43,979 bases of DNA. Source: an uncultured Sphingomonadales bacterium (lineage in GTDB: Bacteria > Pseudomonadota > Alphaproteobacteria > Sphingomonadales > Sphingomonadaceae). Numbering within the stretch: the stretch's first letter is position 1; every line of letters begins with the position of its first letter. Positions 33,668 to 43,155 of this stretch are shown in pieces. The translations under genes were made by a program, and so were the position numbers. Below the pieces are notes generated by a model. It searched no databases. It was not told the origin of the DNA and was given only the letters and a program-made list of their open reading frames with translations. The stretch spans positions 1 through 43,979 of the forward strand of contig CAINGT010000136.1 in assembly GCA_903848655.1 (NCBI GenBank), written 5' to 3'.

Positions 33668-36600
33668 ATGTTGCGCACAGTGGTTGAGCGCGCGCTGTCA
33701 TGGCGCATGGCGGTGCTTGGCCTTGCGCTCGCGCTGGCGGGCGTGGGGATATGGGCATTCATCACCCTGCCGATCGACGCCTTTCCCGATATTTCTTCGA
33801 CCCAGGTCAAAATCATCCTCAAAGCCCCGGGCATGACCCCGGAAGAGGTGGAAAGCCGTGTCATCGCCCCGGTCGAACAGGAAATGCTGGGCATCCCGCA
33901 TCAGACCGTGCTGCGCTCAGTCGCCAAATACGCAATTGCCGACATTACCATCAATTTTGACGATGGCACCGATGTCTATTGGGCGCGCACTCAGGTCAAC
34001 GAGCGCCTGTCGGGCGTGACAGGCGCGCTGCCTGCGACGGTCAGCGGCGGCATGGCGCCCATCGCCACGCCGTTGTCCGACATGGTCATGTTCACGCTTG
34101 AAGGGCCGCAGTCGCTGGCTGAAAAGCGGCGGGTGCTCGATTGGGTGATGCGCCCCGCGCTGCGCACCGTTCCCGGCGTCGCCGATGTCAATGCGCTGGG
34201 CGGCATGGTCGAAACGTTCGAAGTTGCGCCCGATGCCAACGCGCTGTCGGCAGCGGGGTTGAGCGTGACCGATCTGGCCACCGCCATCACCACGGGCAAC
34301 CGCAATGACGGTGCGGGCCGGCTGGTGACGGGAGAAGAAGCGCTGATCGTGCGCGCGACCGGTGCGATCCGCACTCTCGACGATCTGGCGGCGGTGGTGG
34401 TCAAATCCGGCAGCAGCGGCGTGGTGCGTATCGGCGATGTTGCGGCGGTGCGCAGCGGCGCGCTGACCCGCTATGGCGCGGTCACGCGCAACGGGTCGGG
34501 GGAAGCGGTCGAAGGGCTGGTGCTGGCTTTGCGCGGGGCGGATGCCTCTGCCGTTGTCGCGGGTGTCAAAGCGCGGCTTGCGGAAATTGGCCCCGCCCTG
34601 CCGCCGGGCATGACGGTCAATGTGTTCTATGACCGGTCTGATCTGATCGCACACGCGGTCGGCACAGTCGAAGAAGCGCTGCTCGAAGCAACCGTGCTGG
34701 TGGTGATTTTGCTGCTGCTGTTTCTGGGTGACGTGCGCGCGTCGATCATCGTTGCGCTGGCTTTGCCGATGGCATCGCTGCTGACATTCATCGCGATGAA
34801 GGCGATTGGCCTGACTGCCAACCTGATGAGCCTTGGCGGTCTTGCCATTGCCGTCGGGATGCTGGTCGATGGTGCGGTGGTGGTGGTCGAAAACATTGTC
34901 GAACGCTTGTCCGATCCGCGCCATGCCGGCAGCGCCAAATTGCACACCGTGTTTGTGGCGGCGGCAGAAGTGGCAACGCCGGTGGCGAGTGGCATGGCGA
35001 TCATCGCGCTGGTGTTCCTGCCCTTGCTGACGCTGCAAGGGCTTGAAGGCAAGCTGTTTGCCCCGGTCGCGTTAACGATCGTTCTGGCGCTGGTGTCGGC
35101 GCTGGTGCTGGCGTTGACGCTGATCCCGGTGCTTGCGCTGTTCGGGCTGAAGGTGGTCCCCGCCGCGCACGGTGCCACCCACGAACCGTGGCTGATGCGC
35201 CAGTTGAGCCCGCGCTATGCCCGGCTGCTGGCCGGCGCATTTGCCCGCAAACAGCTGGTCTTTGCGGTGGCGGCACTCTCGCTGGTGCTGACCGGCGTTG
35301 CCTATTCGGTAACCGGCAAGACCTTTCTGCCCACCATGGATGAAGGCAGTGTCATCGTGCAGTTGGCCAAGGCCCCGTCGATCAGCCTGGCGCACAGCCT
35401 TGCCGACGACACCCGCGTGCAACAGGCGATCCTGGCCAATGTGCCCGAAGTAACCGATGTCATCGCGCGCACTGGATCGGATGAACTGGGCCTCGATCCG
35501 ATGGGGCTAAATGAAACCGATAGCTTCCTCAGGCTTAAGCCGCGATCCGAGTGGCGCGTCGGCGACAAGGCATGGGTGGTCGAACAGATCCGCAAAGCTT
35601 TGGCCGATTTGCCCGGAATCCAGACCAGCTATACCCAGCCGATCGAAATGCGCATTGCAGAAATGATGAGCGGCGCGCGCGGCGATCTGGCGATCCGCAT
35701 CTTTGGCCCCGACAACCGCGAACTCGCGCGTCTGGCCGCGCAAATTCAGGCCCGCCTCAAAGCCATCCCTGGCACCAGCGAAGCGCTGACGATGGCCAAT
35801 GACAAAGTGGATTATCTGCAGATCGATATTGATCGCGTCGCCGCCGGCCGCGCAGGCATGCCGATCGACCAGCTGCAGGATGCGATGCGGGCGCAGATCG
35901 AAGGTGTCAGCGCCGGTGTGGTGGCCGATGGACTGCGGCGCGTGCCGATTGTGATCCGTGGGTCAGGACCGGACACTGGCCAGACCCCGCAGATGTTTGC
36001 CGATCAGACGTATCGCAGCCCCAGCGGCCAGGTGGTGCGCGCCAGCGATGTCGCCAAAGTTGCCCGCATCGCCGGGCCGGTAAAGCTGGAACATGAAAAC
36101 GGATCGCGGTTTGCCCTGGTGCAGGCTTTTGTCTCGGGGCGCGATCTGGTCGGCTATGTCGATCAGGCGAAGGCGGATGTGGGCGCGCATGTCAAGCTGC
36201 CGCAGGGCTATCGCATCGTGTGGGGCGGGCAGTTCGAAAACCAGCAACGCGCTTCGGCCCGGTTGCTGCTGGTGCTGCCGATCGCGCTGGCGGTGATCTT
36301 CATCGTGCTTTATGCCACTTTGGCCAGCTTGCGCGCGGCAACGCTCATTCTTGTCAATATTCCGTTTGCGATGGTCGGCGGGATGATCGCGCTGGCACTA
36401 TCGCGCGAATATCTTTCGGTGCCGGCCTCGGTCGGCTTTATCGCGCTGCTGGGTATTGCGGTGCTCAACGGGCTGGTGATGGTCAGTTATGTCCGCCAGG
36501 TGCGCGAACGCGGGATGCCGCTGGCCGATGCGGTCAGGCTTGGTGCGCAGCGGCGGTTGCGCCCGGTGCTGATGACCGCATCAATCGCGGCATTCGGGCT

Positions 36601-36784
36601 GGTGCCGCTGTTGTTTGCCACCGGGCCGGGATCAGAGATCCAGAAACCGCTGGCCATCGTGGTGATCGGGGGATTGGTGACATCGACTTTGCTGACCTTG
36701 ATTCTGCTGCCGATCCTGTATGAAAGATTTGGCGAAAACGCCGCCGAGCGCGCCGCTGGCGACCGGGAGAAGCCCCATGCCTAA
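33668..36784 (+). CDS. Heavy-metal efflux RND permease, CusA/CzcA family
   Basis: A 1,038-residue inner-membrane pump with 12 membrane helices and two large periplasmic loops. HME-RND features are LPIDAFPDISSTQVKI, PGMTPEEVESRVIAPVEQEMLGIP, FDDGTDVYWARTQVNERL, TFLPTMDEGSVIVQ, IEMRIAEMMSGARGDLAIRIFG and VWGGQFENQQRA. The helix IV motif reads SLGGLAIAVGMLVDGAVVVVEN, with spacing as in CusA (SLGGIAIAIGAMVDAA) rather than CzcA, where a second Asp occurs (LDFGLIVDG). The proton-relay Asp (VDGA) and Glu (VEN) are present. Substrate is probably a metal cation, identity open. Confidence 0.9.
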   Translation: MLRTVVERALSWRMAVLGLALALAGVGIWAFITLPIDAFPDISSTQVKIILKAPGMTPEEVESRVIAPVEQEMLGIPHQTVLRSVAKYAIADITINFDDGTDVYWARTQVNERLSGVTGALPATVSGGMAPIATPLSDMVMFTLEGPQSLAEKRRVLDWVMRPALRTVPGVADVNALGGMVETFEVAPDANALSAAGLSVTDLATAITTGNRNDGAGRLVTGEEALIVRATGAIRTLDDLAAVVVKSGSSGVVRIGDVAAVRSGALTRYGAVTRNGSGEAVEGLVLALRGADASAVVAGVKARLAEIGPALPPGMTVNVFYDRSDLIAHAVGTVEEALLEATVLVVILLLLFLGDVRASIIVALALPMASLLTFIAMKAIGLTANLMSLGGLAIAVGMLVDGAVVVVENIVERLSDPRHAGSAKLHTVFVAAAEVATPVASGMAIIALVFLPLLTLQGLEGKLFAPVALTIVLALVSALVLALTLIPVLALFGLKVVPAAHGATHEPWLMRQLSPRYARLLAGAFARKQLVFAVAALSLVLTGVAYSVTGKTFLPTMDEGSVIVQLAKAPSISLAHSLADDTRVQQAILANVPEVTDVIARTGSDELGLDPMGLNETDSFLRLKPRSEWRVGDKAWVVEQIRKALADLPGIQTSYTQPIEMRIAEMMSGARGDLAIRIFGPDNRELARLAAQIQARLKAIPGTSEALTMANDKVDYLQIDIDRVAAGRAGMPIDQLQDAMRAQIEGVSAGVVADGLRRVPIVIRGSGPDTGQTPQMFADQTYRSPSGQVVRASDVAKVARIAGPVKLEHENGSRFALVQAFVSGRDLVGYVDQAKADVGAHVKLPQGYRIVWGGQFENQQRASARLLLVLPIALAVIFIVLYATLASLRAATLILVNIPFAMVGGMIALALSREYLSVPASVGFIALLGIAVLNGLVMVSYVRQVRERGMPLADAVRLGAQRRLRPVLMTASIAAFGLVPLLFATGPGSEIQKPLAIVVIGGLVTSTLLTLILLPILYERFGENAAERAAGDREKPHA

Positions 36785-38084
36785 GCCGCGCGCTGCGCAT
36801 GCGCCGAGTGTCGTGCGGATCGTGGCGCTCGCGCTGGCGCTGCAACCCGCCATCGCCCACGCCGCCCCCGATGCGCCGGAACCCTGGCTTCCCGCCAAGG
36901 CCGACGTGGTGCAAGCGCTCTCGTCGCACCCCGGTGTTACCGCCGCCAACGCGCGCACCACTGCCGCGCGCGCCGAAGCCGCCGCCTTGTCGAGCGGCCC
37001 CCACGAATTCACCTTGACCACCAGCTATCTCAGCCGCACGGTTCAGGACAGCTCGGGCATTGGCAATGGCCGGTTCAACGAGTTTGAAGCGCAAGTTACC
37101 CGCCCGGTTCGCCTGCCGGGCAAAGCCAGGCTGGATCGCCAGATCGGCTCGCAAGGCGTGTCTTACGCGCAAAACATGGCAGAAGATCAGGTGCATCAGG
37201 CCGCGCTGCGCCTTGCCCAAGGCTGGTGGGACTGGCTGGGGGCCGCGCGCGAGGCACAAGTTGATCGCGCGGCTGTTGCCAATTACCAAGCCTTGCTGGC
37301 CAGTGTCCAGCGACGCGTTGCCTTGCGCGATGCTGCCGCGCTTGAAGGGCTGCAAGTATCGGCGGCGCTGAATTCCGCGCGCGCCCAGTCCGAACGCTCA
37401 CACGGTCGCGAAGCCGTTGCCCGTGCCAGGCTGGCGGCGCAGTTCCCCGGGCTGCCGCTGCCAGCGCTGGCACCCGACATACCCGCGCCGCAGCTTCCGG
37501 CCGGCGGTCTTGGGGCGCTGCATGACAAAATCCTTGGCCACAGCCACGAACTTGCCGCCGCAGAGGCGCTGGTGCGACAATCCGATGCGCAAGCCGATCG
37601 GGCGCGCAAGGAACGGACCGGTGATCCCTCGTTCGGCGTCAGGGTCTTTTCCGAAAAAGGCGGAATGGAAAAAGGCGCGGGCGTCGTTTTCTCCATCCCG
37701 TTCGGCGGTGGCAACCGCGCGGCCATGGCGGATCGTGCCAGCGCGCAAGCCAGCGCCGTAAATGCGGATTTGCAGGCTGTGCGCCTTGACATGCAGGAAA
37801 CGGCAGATGCCGATCTGGTCGAGACACAGACCTGTTTTGCCGCCTGGCAATTGGCGCAAGATGCCCATGATGGCCAGATGGCAGCTTTGCAGAAGATCAG
37901 GCGCGGACTGCAATTGGGCGAATTCAGCCTTGCCGATGTTCTGCTGGCCGAACGTCAGGCCCACGACACGATGCGCGCCGAAACACTGGCCCGCACCGAC
38001 GCCATGCGTGCGCTGACTCGACTTCGCATCGACAGCCACGAATTGTGGATCGGCGACACCGAGCCTGACGCCGCAAACCCGTAA
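36777..38084 (+). CDS. TolC-family outer-membrane factor of the RND pump (CusC/CzcC-like)
   Basis: A 435-residue protein from ATG 36777 (frame open to 36720), overlapping the permease stop by eight bases, with GGGAGA just before. The signal peptide ends near AIAHA. Two long helical repeats with HPGVTAANARTTAARAEA, and again SHELAAAEALVRQSDAQADRARKERTGDPSFGVRVF (key pieces HELAAAEALV and DPSFGVRVF), are typical of the outer-membrane efflux protein family, as is GVVFSIPFGGGNRA. It provides the outer-membrane channel for the tripartite pump. No lipobox Cys is seen, unlike E. coli CusC. Confidence 0.85.
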   Translation: MPKPRAAHAPSVVRIVALALALQPAIAHAAPDAPEPWLPAKADVVQALSSHPGVTAANARTTAARAEAAALSSGPHEFTLTTSYLSRTVQDSSGIGNGRFNEFEAQVTRPVRLPGKARLDRQIGSQGVSYAQNMAEDQVHQAALRLAQGWWDWLGAAREAQVDRAAVANYQALLASVQRRVALRDAAALEGLQVSAALNSARAQSERSHGREAVARARLAAQFPGLPLPALAPDIPAPQLPAGGLGALHDKILGHSHELAAAEALVRQSDAQADRARKERTGDPSFGVRVFSEKGGMEKGAGVVFSIPFGGGNRAAMADRASAQASAVNADLQAVRLDMQETADADLVETQTCFAAWQLAQDAHDGQMAALQKIRRGLQLGEFSLADVLLAERQAHDTMRAETLARTDAMRALTRLRIDSHELWIGDTEPDAANP

Positions 38085-38100
38085 AACGAAGCTGCACTTA

Positions 38101-38182
38101 GAGCGTGATGCGAAAAAGTGGGAACCGGTTTTTACCTTCGGTGGCCTGCGGCTCGCAATAAATCACGCGAAAACAAAGACTC
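38101..38182. repeat. Intergenic hairpin repeat, family A, copy 2
   Basis: The arms GCGTGAT (38103-38109) and ATCACGC, the core AAGTGGGAACCGGTTTTT (38116-38133) and the tail GAAAACAAAGACT match copy 1. This copy has an extra insert of about 17 bp (ACCTTCGGTGGCCTGCGG region) between core and distal arm. It lies 17 bp after the outer-membrane factor stop, between convergent genes. Confidence 0.7.
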
Positions 38183-38185
38183 TAT

Positions 38186-38219
38186 AGCGGAATGCGATTC
38201 AATCTAATCGCTTTCCGCT
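38186..38219. terminator. Hairpin repeat, family B, copy 3
   Basis: AGCGGAATGCGATT, loop CAATCT, then AATCGCTTTCCGCT. The stem is as in the other copies with one or two mismatches near the middle. It lies in the 214-bp convergent gap between the efflux operon and ugd, directly after the family A copy, the same A-then-B order as at 17336-17436. Confidence 0.6.
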
Positions 38220-38298
38220 CTAGGCTTCTGTTTTACGGCGATTTTCGAGTCAGCAAGTGATTCCACCGGCTTCGAACACTCTATAAAGCTGAACGGAT

Positions 38299-39606
38299 TT
38301 ACCGCCCCACCGCGACATATTCCAGCGCGTGGCGTTCCACCGCTTCGCGCGGGTAGATATTGCGCAGATCCACCAGCAGCGGCTGGCGCAGTTGGGCTTT
38401 GACGCGCGCCAGATCAAGCGCGCGGAATTCGTCCCATTCGGTGGCGATGACCAGCGCGTCGGCCCCTGCCATCGCCGCATATGGATCGGCAAAATAGACC
38501 ACGGCATCCAGCACCGCCCGGGCCTGATCCATGCTTTTGGGATCATAGGCATGGATCAGCGCGCCGGCATCCTGCAGCGTCTGGATGATGGCGATCGACG
38601 GGGCATCGCGCATGTCGTCGGTGTTGGGTTTGAACGCCAGCCCCAGAATCGCGATAGTTTTGCCGCGCACATCGCCTCCCGCCGCTTCGATCACTTTGCG
38701 CCCCATCGCGCGCTTGCGCCGGTCGTTGACCGTGACCACCGCTTCGACAATGCGCAACGGCGATGCAAAATCATCGGCGGTTTTCAGCAGCGCCAGCGTG
38801 TCCTTGGGAAAGCATGATCCGCCATACCCCGGCCCGGCATGAAGGAATTTGGCCCCGATGCGGTTGTCCAACCCGATCCCGCGCGCCACTTCCTGCACAT
38901 CGGCACCGACCTTTTCACACAAATCGGCCATTTCGTTGATAAATGTGATCTTGGTCGCAAGGAACGCATTGCCGGCATATTTGGTCAATTCCGCCGCGCG
39001 CCGGCTCATTTCGATCAGCGGCGACCGCCCAAGCGCCAGCGGGCGATAGATTTCGCGCATTACCGCCAGCGCGCGTTCGTCGTGCCCGCCAATCACCACG
39101 CGGTCGGGGCGTTTGAAATCATCGATGGCCGCGCCTTCGCGCAGGAATTCGGGGTTTGATACTACGGCAAAATCAGCCTGGGGATTGACCTCTCGAACCA
39201 GCCGTTCGACGTCATCGCCCGTTCCCACCGGGACGGTCGATTTGTTGACGATCACGGTAAACCCGGTCAGCGCTGCGGCGATTTCACGCGTGGCGGCGTG
39301 GACATAGACCATATCGGCATGGCCATCGCCGCGCCGTGACGGTGTGCCGACCGCGATGAATACCGCATCGGCCCCCGCCACCGCCGCGCCGATGTCGGTG
39401 GTGAACGCCAACCGGCCCGATGCCGCGCCCGATGCCACCAGCTTGTCGAGACCGGGCTCGTAAATCGGGATGATCCCGTCAAGCAGCGCCGCGATTTTGG
39501 CGGCATCTTTGTCAACGCATGTCACCTGATGGCCAAAGTCGGCAAAACAGGCCCCTGACACCAGCCCGACATAGCCCGATCCGACCATTACCAGTTTCAT
39601 CGCCAT
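38299..39606 (-). CDS. ugd: UDP-glucose 6-dehydrogenase
   Basis: A 435-residue NAD-dependent enzyme oxidising UDP-glucose to UDP-glucuronate. Visible features are the N-terminal GSGYVGLVSGACFADFGH, VFIAVGTPS, NKSTVPVGTGD, SNPEFLREGAAIDDF, TKYAGNAFLATKITFINE, the catalytic GGSCFPKDTLAL and the C-terminal LGLAFKPNTDDMRDAPS and DPKSMDQA. ATG 39600 is an alternative start. It lies 18 bp after the epimerase stop and follows the GT4 gene, indicating a polysaccharide sugar-supply cluster on the minus strand. Glucuronate is a common constituent of sphingan-type exopolysaccharides. Confidence 0.95.
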   Translation of the reverse strand: MAMKLVMVGSGYVGLVSGACFADFGHQVTCVDKDAAKIAALLDGIIPIYEPGLDKLVASGAASGRLAFTTDIGAAVAGADAVFIAVGTPSRRGDGHADMVYVHAATREIAAALTGFTVIVNKSTVPVGTGDDVERLVREVNPQADFAVVSNPEFLREGAAIDDFKRPDRVVIGGHDERALAVMREIYRPLALGRSPLIEMSRRAAELTKYAGNAFLATKITFINEMADLCEKVGADVQEVARGIGLDNRIGAKFLHAGPGYGGSCFPKDTLALLKTADDFASPLRIVEAVVTVNDRRKRAMGRKVIEAAGGDVRGKTIAILGLAFKPNTDDMRDAPSIAIIQTLQDAGALIHAYDPKSMDQARAVLDAVVYFADPYAAMAGADALVIATEWDEFRALDLARVKAQLRQPLLVDLRNIYPREAVERHALEYVAVGR

Positions 39607-39624
39607 TCACCCACCACTGTACGA

Positions 39625-40593
39625 TCAGGCCGCGTTACGCCGAACCTGCCGCTCGATCCATTCATACGTCTTTTCCAGGCCCGTGCGCAGGGTTTGCGAC
39701 GGCGCCCAGCCCAGCCGCTCAGCAATCAGCCGGTTGTCCGAATTGCGGCCACGCACCCCGGTCGGTCCGGGGATATGGTTCTTGGCAATCTTTTTTCCGG
39801 CGATATCGGCAACCATATCAACCAGTTGGTTGATCGTCACCATTTCCTGCGAACCGACATTGACTGGTCCTTCAAAATCAGACCGGGTCAGTCGCAAGGT
39901 GCCTTCGACACATTCATCGACATAGAGGAACGAACGCGTCTGCAAACCATCGCCCCAAATGTCGATGGCATCGCCCGAACTGGCTTTGGCAATTTTGCGG
40001 CAGATCGCCGCCGGCGCTTTTTCCTTGCCGCCGTCCCACGTGCCTTCGGGGCCGAAAATGTTGTGATAGCGCGCTACCCGGTTGTTCAGCCCATAATTGC
40101 GGTTGTAAGCTAGGAACAAGCGTTCGGAAAACAGTTTTTCCCAGCCGTATTCGCTGTCTGGAGCTGCGGGATAGGCCGACGATTCGGCGCAATTGGGGTT
40201 ATCGGGATCTTCCTGATTATACGCCGGATACATACATGCCGATGATGAATAGAAGGTCCGCTTGATATTCCGCTTGTGAGCGATGTCCGCGACGTTCAGA
40301 TTTATTGTCGCCGAATTGTGCATAATATCAGCATCATGTTCCCCGGTGAAGATATACCCGGCACCGCCCATGTCGGCGGCTAATTGGTATACTTCATCAA
40401 ACCGGCGGTCGATCACCCGGCGGCAGAATTCCTGTTCGCGCAAGTCGCCAATGACAAAATCATCCGCCTGGGTTTCGGCATATTCATGGAATTTCAGATC
40501 GACGCCACGAACCCAAAACCCCTCTTCCTTCAGGCGTTTGACGAGATGGCCACCGATAAAGCCACCAGCCCCGAGCACAAGTGCCGATTTCAC
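39625..40593 (-). CDS. NAD-dependent epimerase, GDP-mannose 3,5-epimerase-like
   Basis: A 322-residue extended SDR protein. Beyond the Rossmann GAGGFIGGHLV and YGWEKL (Tyr-x3-Lys), several stretches match the plant GDP-mannose 3,5-epimerase: LAADMGGAGYI, FYSSSACMYP, GKEKAPAAICRK, WGDGLQTRSFLYVDECVEG, SQEMVTINQLVDMV and HIPGPTGVRGRNSDNRLI. The family converts GDP-D-mannose to GDP-L-galactose and GDP-L-gulose. I infer a role in exopolysaccharide sugar supply with the adjacent ugd and GT4 genes. GTG 40593 is chosen over TTG 40599 because GGAGG lies six bases before it. Confidence 0.82.
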   Translation of the reverse strand: MKSALVLGAGGFIGGHLVKRLKEEGFWVRGVDLKFHEYAETQADDFVIGDLREQEFCRRVIDRRFDEVYQLAADMGGAGYIFTGEHDADIMHNSATINLNVADIAHKRNIKRTFYSSSACMYPAYNQEDPDNPNCAESSAYPAAPDSEYGWEKLFSERLFLAYNRNYGLNNRVARYHNIFGPEGTWDGGKEKAPAAICRKIAKASSGDAIDIWGDGLQTRSFLYVDECVEGTLRLTRSDFEGPVNVGSQEMVTINQLVDMVADIAGKKIAKNHIPGPTGVRGRNSDNRLIAERLGWAPSQTLRTGLEKTYEWIERQVRRNAA

Positions 40594-40619
40594 GCGCAAC
40601 CTCCATCAAGAAAAGTCAG

Positions 40620-41795
40620 TCACCCCAGTGTCGCCGCAAAGCGATCACCAATGGCGGTAATGTCAAACGCCTGTAGCGCATAAGCACGGCCAGAATCACC
40701 CAAGCGGTGGCGCAAATCGGCATCTTGTACCAGCCGGTCGAGAGCAGCCAGCAAATCGGGCGCATGCACCGCAGGGGCGGCAAAGCCAGCCTCGTGACGC
40801 AGGATCAGCCGCGATGCCAGATTTTCAACGGGCACGAGCGCCAGGATCGGTCGCCCAATCGCGAGGTACGTCAGGATCTTGGATGGCACCGAATAGACCC
40901 CCGCCTCGGGCTCGATCACTGCGACGAACACATCGGCTGCGCTTAACATCGACGGCAAATCGGCAAATGGCACCCACGGGCGCACATGGACATTGGCAAG
41001 GCCTTCGGCTTTGGCGGTTGCCGCCGTGGCGTCCGCCACCGGGCCTTCGGAAAAGATCATCACGTGCACATCGGGCCGTCGCCGCGCCATCTCGATCAGC
41101 AGCGCGGGATTGTGCTTATAGCCCAGCGTCCCCGAATAGACCACCCGCAAGCCATCGGCGGGCATATGCGCCGCTGCCCACGCGTTGTCGCGCGCAAGGC
41201 GTGGCAGTTCGTTGATTGGTGCCCAGTTTTCGATCACCCGGATACGGTCGGCCGCCACACCGCGCGCCACCAGCAGCGGAGCAAAATCGGCGGTGATCGC
41301 CACGACGGCGTCGCTGCGGCGCAACAAGGCAAATTCAAGCCGCCGATACCACGCGGCAATCGCATGGCCGAGCACGGGAATTTTGCGCGGGATAACTTTG
41401 CTGATCGCCGCGCTGTAGATATCCTGCAACCAGAACACGAACCGCGCGCCATGGGCCAGCGCCGCCGCCTGCAACACCCGCTGCGTATCGAGCGGGGCAT
41501 TGCTGGAAATGACCACGTCAGGAACCAATTTGGCGATCAGATCGGCAATGCGTTCACCAATTTCGATCTCCTGCTGGCGGCGGCGCAAGAACGTGTGCTT
41601 GGCAAAGGGTGCCGCCGTATTGACCGGCACGACCGCAAAGCCCGCAGGATCATCGCTCTGGCGGATCAGGTTGCCCTTTGGCGTCTGGAATGCGGCGGAA
41701 TAGACATGGGTCACGTCGTGCCCGCGCCGCGCCAGTTCGCGCGACAATTGCACCTGAAACGGATGGCCCGAATAATCCACAATCAGGATTTTCAC
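40620..41795 (-). CDS. GT4-family glycosyltransferase
   Basis: A 391-residue GT-B fold protein. The N-terminal domain begins MKILIVDYSGHPFQVQLSRELARRGHDV (here the typical HPFQVQLSRELA start) and ends with DAVVAITADFAPLL; the C-terminal domain has RVIENWAP, LRVVYSGTLGYKHNP, and the nucleotide-binding region EPEAGVYSVPSKILTYLAIGRPIL (key pieces VPSKILTYLA and GRPIL), as in WbuB-like transferases of surface-polysaccharide synthesis. It starts at GTG 41795 with GGGAGG upstream. It is the first gene of the three-gene minus-strand cluster and lies 27 bp before the epimerase. Donor and linkage are unknown. Confidence 0.88.
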   Translation of the reverse strand: MKILIVDYSGHPFQVQLSRELARRGHDVTHVYSAAFQTPKGNLIRQSDDPAGFAVVPVNTAAPFAKHTFLRRRQQEIEIGERIADLIAKLVPDVVISSNAPLDTQRVLQAAALAHGARFVFWLQDIYSAAISKVIPRKIPVLGHAIAAWYRRLEFALLRRSDAVVAITADFAPLLVARGVAADRIRVIENWAPINELPRLARDNAWAAAHMPADGLRVVYSGTLGYKHNPALLIEMARRRPDVHVMIFSEGPVADATAATAKAEGLANVHVRPWVPFADLPSMLSAADVFVAVIEPEAGVYSVPSKILTYLAIGRPILALVPVENLASRLILRHEAGFAAPAVHAPDLLAALDRLVQDADLRHRLGDSGRAYALQAFDITAIGDRFAATLG

Positions 41796-41990
41796 CCGGG
41801 CCTCCCTCGTCGCGGTGCAGCATCGCGGACATGGCGCGCGCTAATACGCTTTGGCCGGGCAAGCAACCCATGACAGCGCCATCGCGAACAAGGATCACGG
41901 ATTGGGGTTCCCCCGATCTCGCCACCAATCGCACGGCGTGTTGCTCCATACCCCCTTGCCCGATGCGGAAACGGCAGCCAGATAGGCGTC

Positions 41991-43154
41991 ATGTCCGCGT
42001 TTGAACCCAACCCGATCCCGCCCGATTCCACCCCGCCCGGCGCAAACGCCTTGCGCCGCAGCGAAGTGCGGTTGCAATCGATGATCGTGCTGTTGCTGAT
42101 GGCCGGGCTGGTCATGGCGCTGCCGGTGATGCTGACGTGGGGGGCCGTGGTGGTGCAGCCGCCAGTTACCGCATTCGTGCTGTCGATCGTGCTGTCGCCA
42201 TTGGCTGACCGGCTGACGCGGCTGGGGATGCCGGGCGCGCTGGCGTCTTTTCTCGCCATCGTGGTGATGATCGCGATCATTGTCGTGGCGCTGGCGCTGA
42301 TCCTGCAACCGGCGTTCGACATGGTTGGCCAAGTGCCGTCGATGACGCGCGAAATCGCCCGGCGCTTTGCCCAATTGCGCGATAACGTTGCCTGGATCGG
42401 CGAATTCAACCGCCAGATCAACCACCTTGGCGGACCGACCGGGCGGGTCGTGACGCTGGCCGAACCATCGGTGATCGAACAACTGGCGTTTGCCACCCCC
42501 AGTGTCGTGCTCGAAGTGTTGCTGACCGGGCTGATGACCTTTTTCATGATCGAACAGCGCATCGGGATGCGTCGCCGCCTGCTGGCCGAAGCCGGTGCCA
42601 TGTCATCGTCGGTGCGGATCGCGCGGGTGATGCGCGATGTGCAGGACCGGGTGGCGAGCTATATTCTGACCGTGGCGCAGATCAACGTCGGGATCGGGCT
42701 GATCGTCTATCTGGGCGCGCGCTGGTTCGGTTTCAGCGCGCCGGTGATGTGGGGTGGGCTGGCCTTTGCGCTGAACTTTCTGCCTTATCTGGGGCCATTG
42801 ACAATGGCGGGGCTGCTGGCGCTGGTCGGGCTGGGTACTGCCGATACGGTCGCCGCCGGGCTGATCCCTGCCGCCGCGTTTCTGGCGCTGCACGCGATCG
42901 AAGCCAATCTGGTGACCCCCGCCATTCTGGGCGCGCGGTTTACGCTCAACCCGGTGGCGATCCTGATTTCGTTCAGCTTTTTTACGTGGGTGTGGGGTGT
43001 CCTGGGCGCTTTGTTGTCGGTGCCGATCCTGCTGACGCTGTCAGCGGTGTTCGACCATCTGGGGCGGCCCGACTTGGTCGGATTTCTGTTTGGTGAACCC
43101 CTGTTTACGCCGGGGCGGCTGCGCGCAGCGCCGGATGCGGCCGATCCCGAATAA
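41991..43154 (+). CDS. AI-2E family (PerM/UPF0118) transporter
   Basis: A 387-residue membrane protein with about seven to eight predicted helices and a hydrophilic stretch between helices three and four (FDMVGQVPSMTREIARRFAQLRD), followed by the conserved AP-MWGGLAFALNFLPYLGP region and LHAIEANLVTPAILGARFTLNPV, which identify the family. Members include the Na+/H+ antiporters and the autoinducer-2 exporter TqsA; the true substrate of this one is unknown. An AGG lies before ATG 41991. It is divergent from the GT4 gene (195 bp) and convergent with the PuuD-like gene. Confidence 0.88.
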   Translation: MSAFEPNPIPPDSTPPGANALRRSEVRLQSMIVLLLMAGLVMALPVMLTWGAVVVQPPVTAFVLSIVLSPLADRLTRLGMPGALASFLAIVVMIAIIVVALALILQPAFDMVGQVPSMTREIARRFAQLRDNVAWIGEFNRQINHLGGPTGRVVTLAEPSVIEQLAFATPSVVLEVLLTGLMTFFMIEQRIGMRRRLLAEAGAMSSSVRIARVMRDVQDRVASYILTVAQINVGIGLIVYLGARWFGFSAPVMWGGLAFALNFLPYLGPLTMAGLLALVGLGTADTVAAGLIPAAAFLALHAIEANLVTPAILGARFTLNPVAILISFSFFTWVWGVLGALLSVPILLTLSAVFDHLGRPDLVGFLFGEPLFTPGRLRAAPDAADPE

Positions 43155-43155
43155 A

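Noticed and set aside
38250..38552. Minus-strand open frame of 100 codons inside ugd
   Set aside because: It lies in another frame of ugd and has no features of its own.
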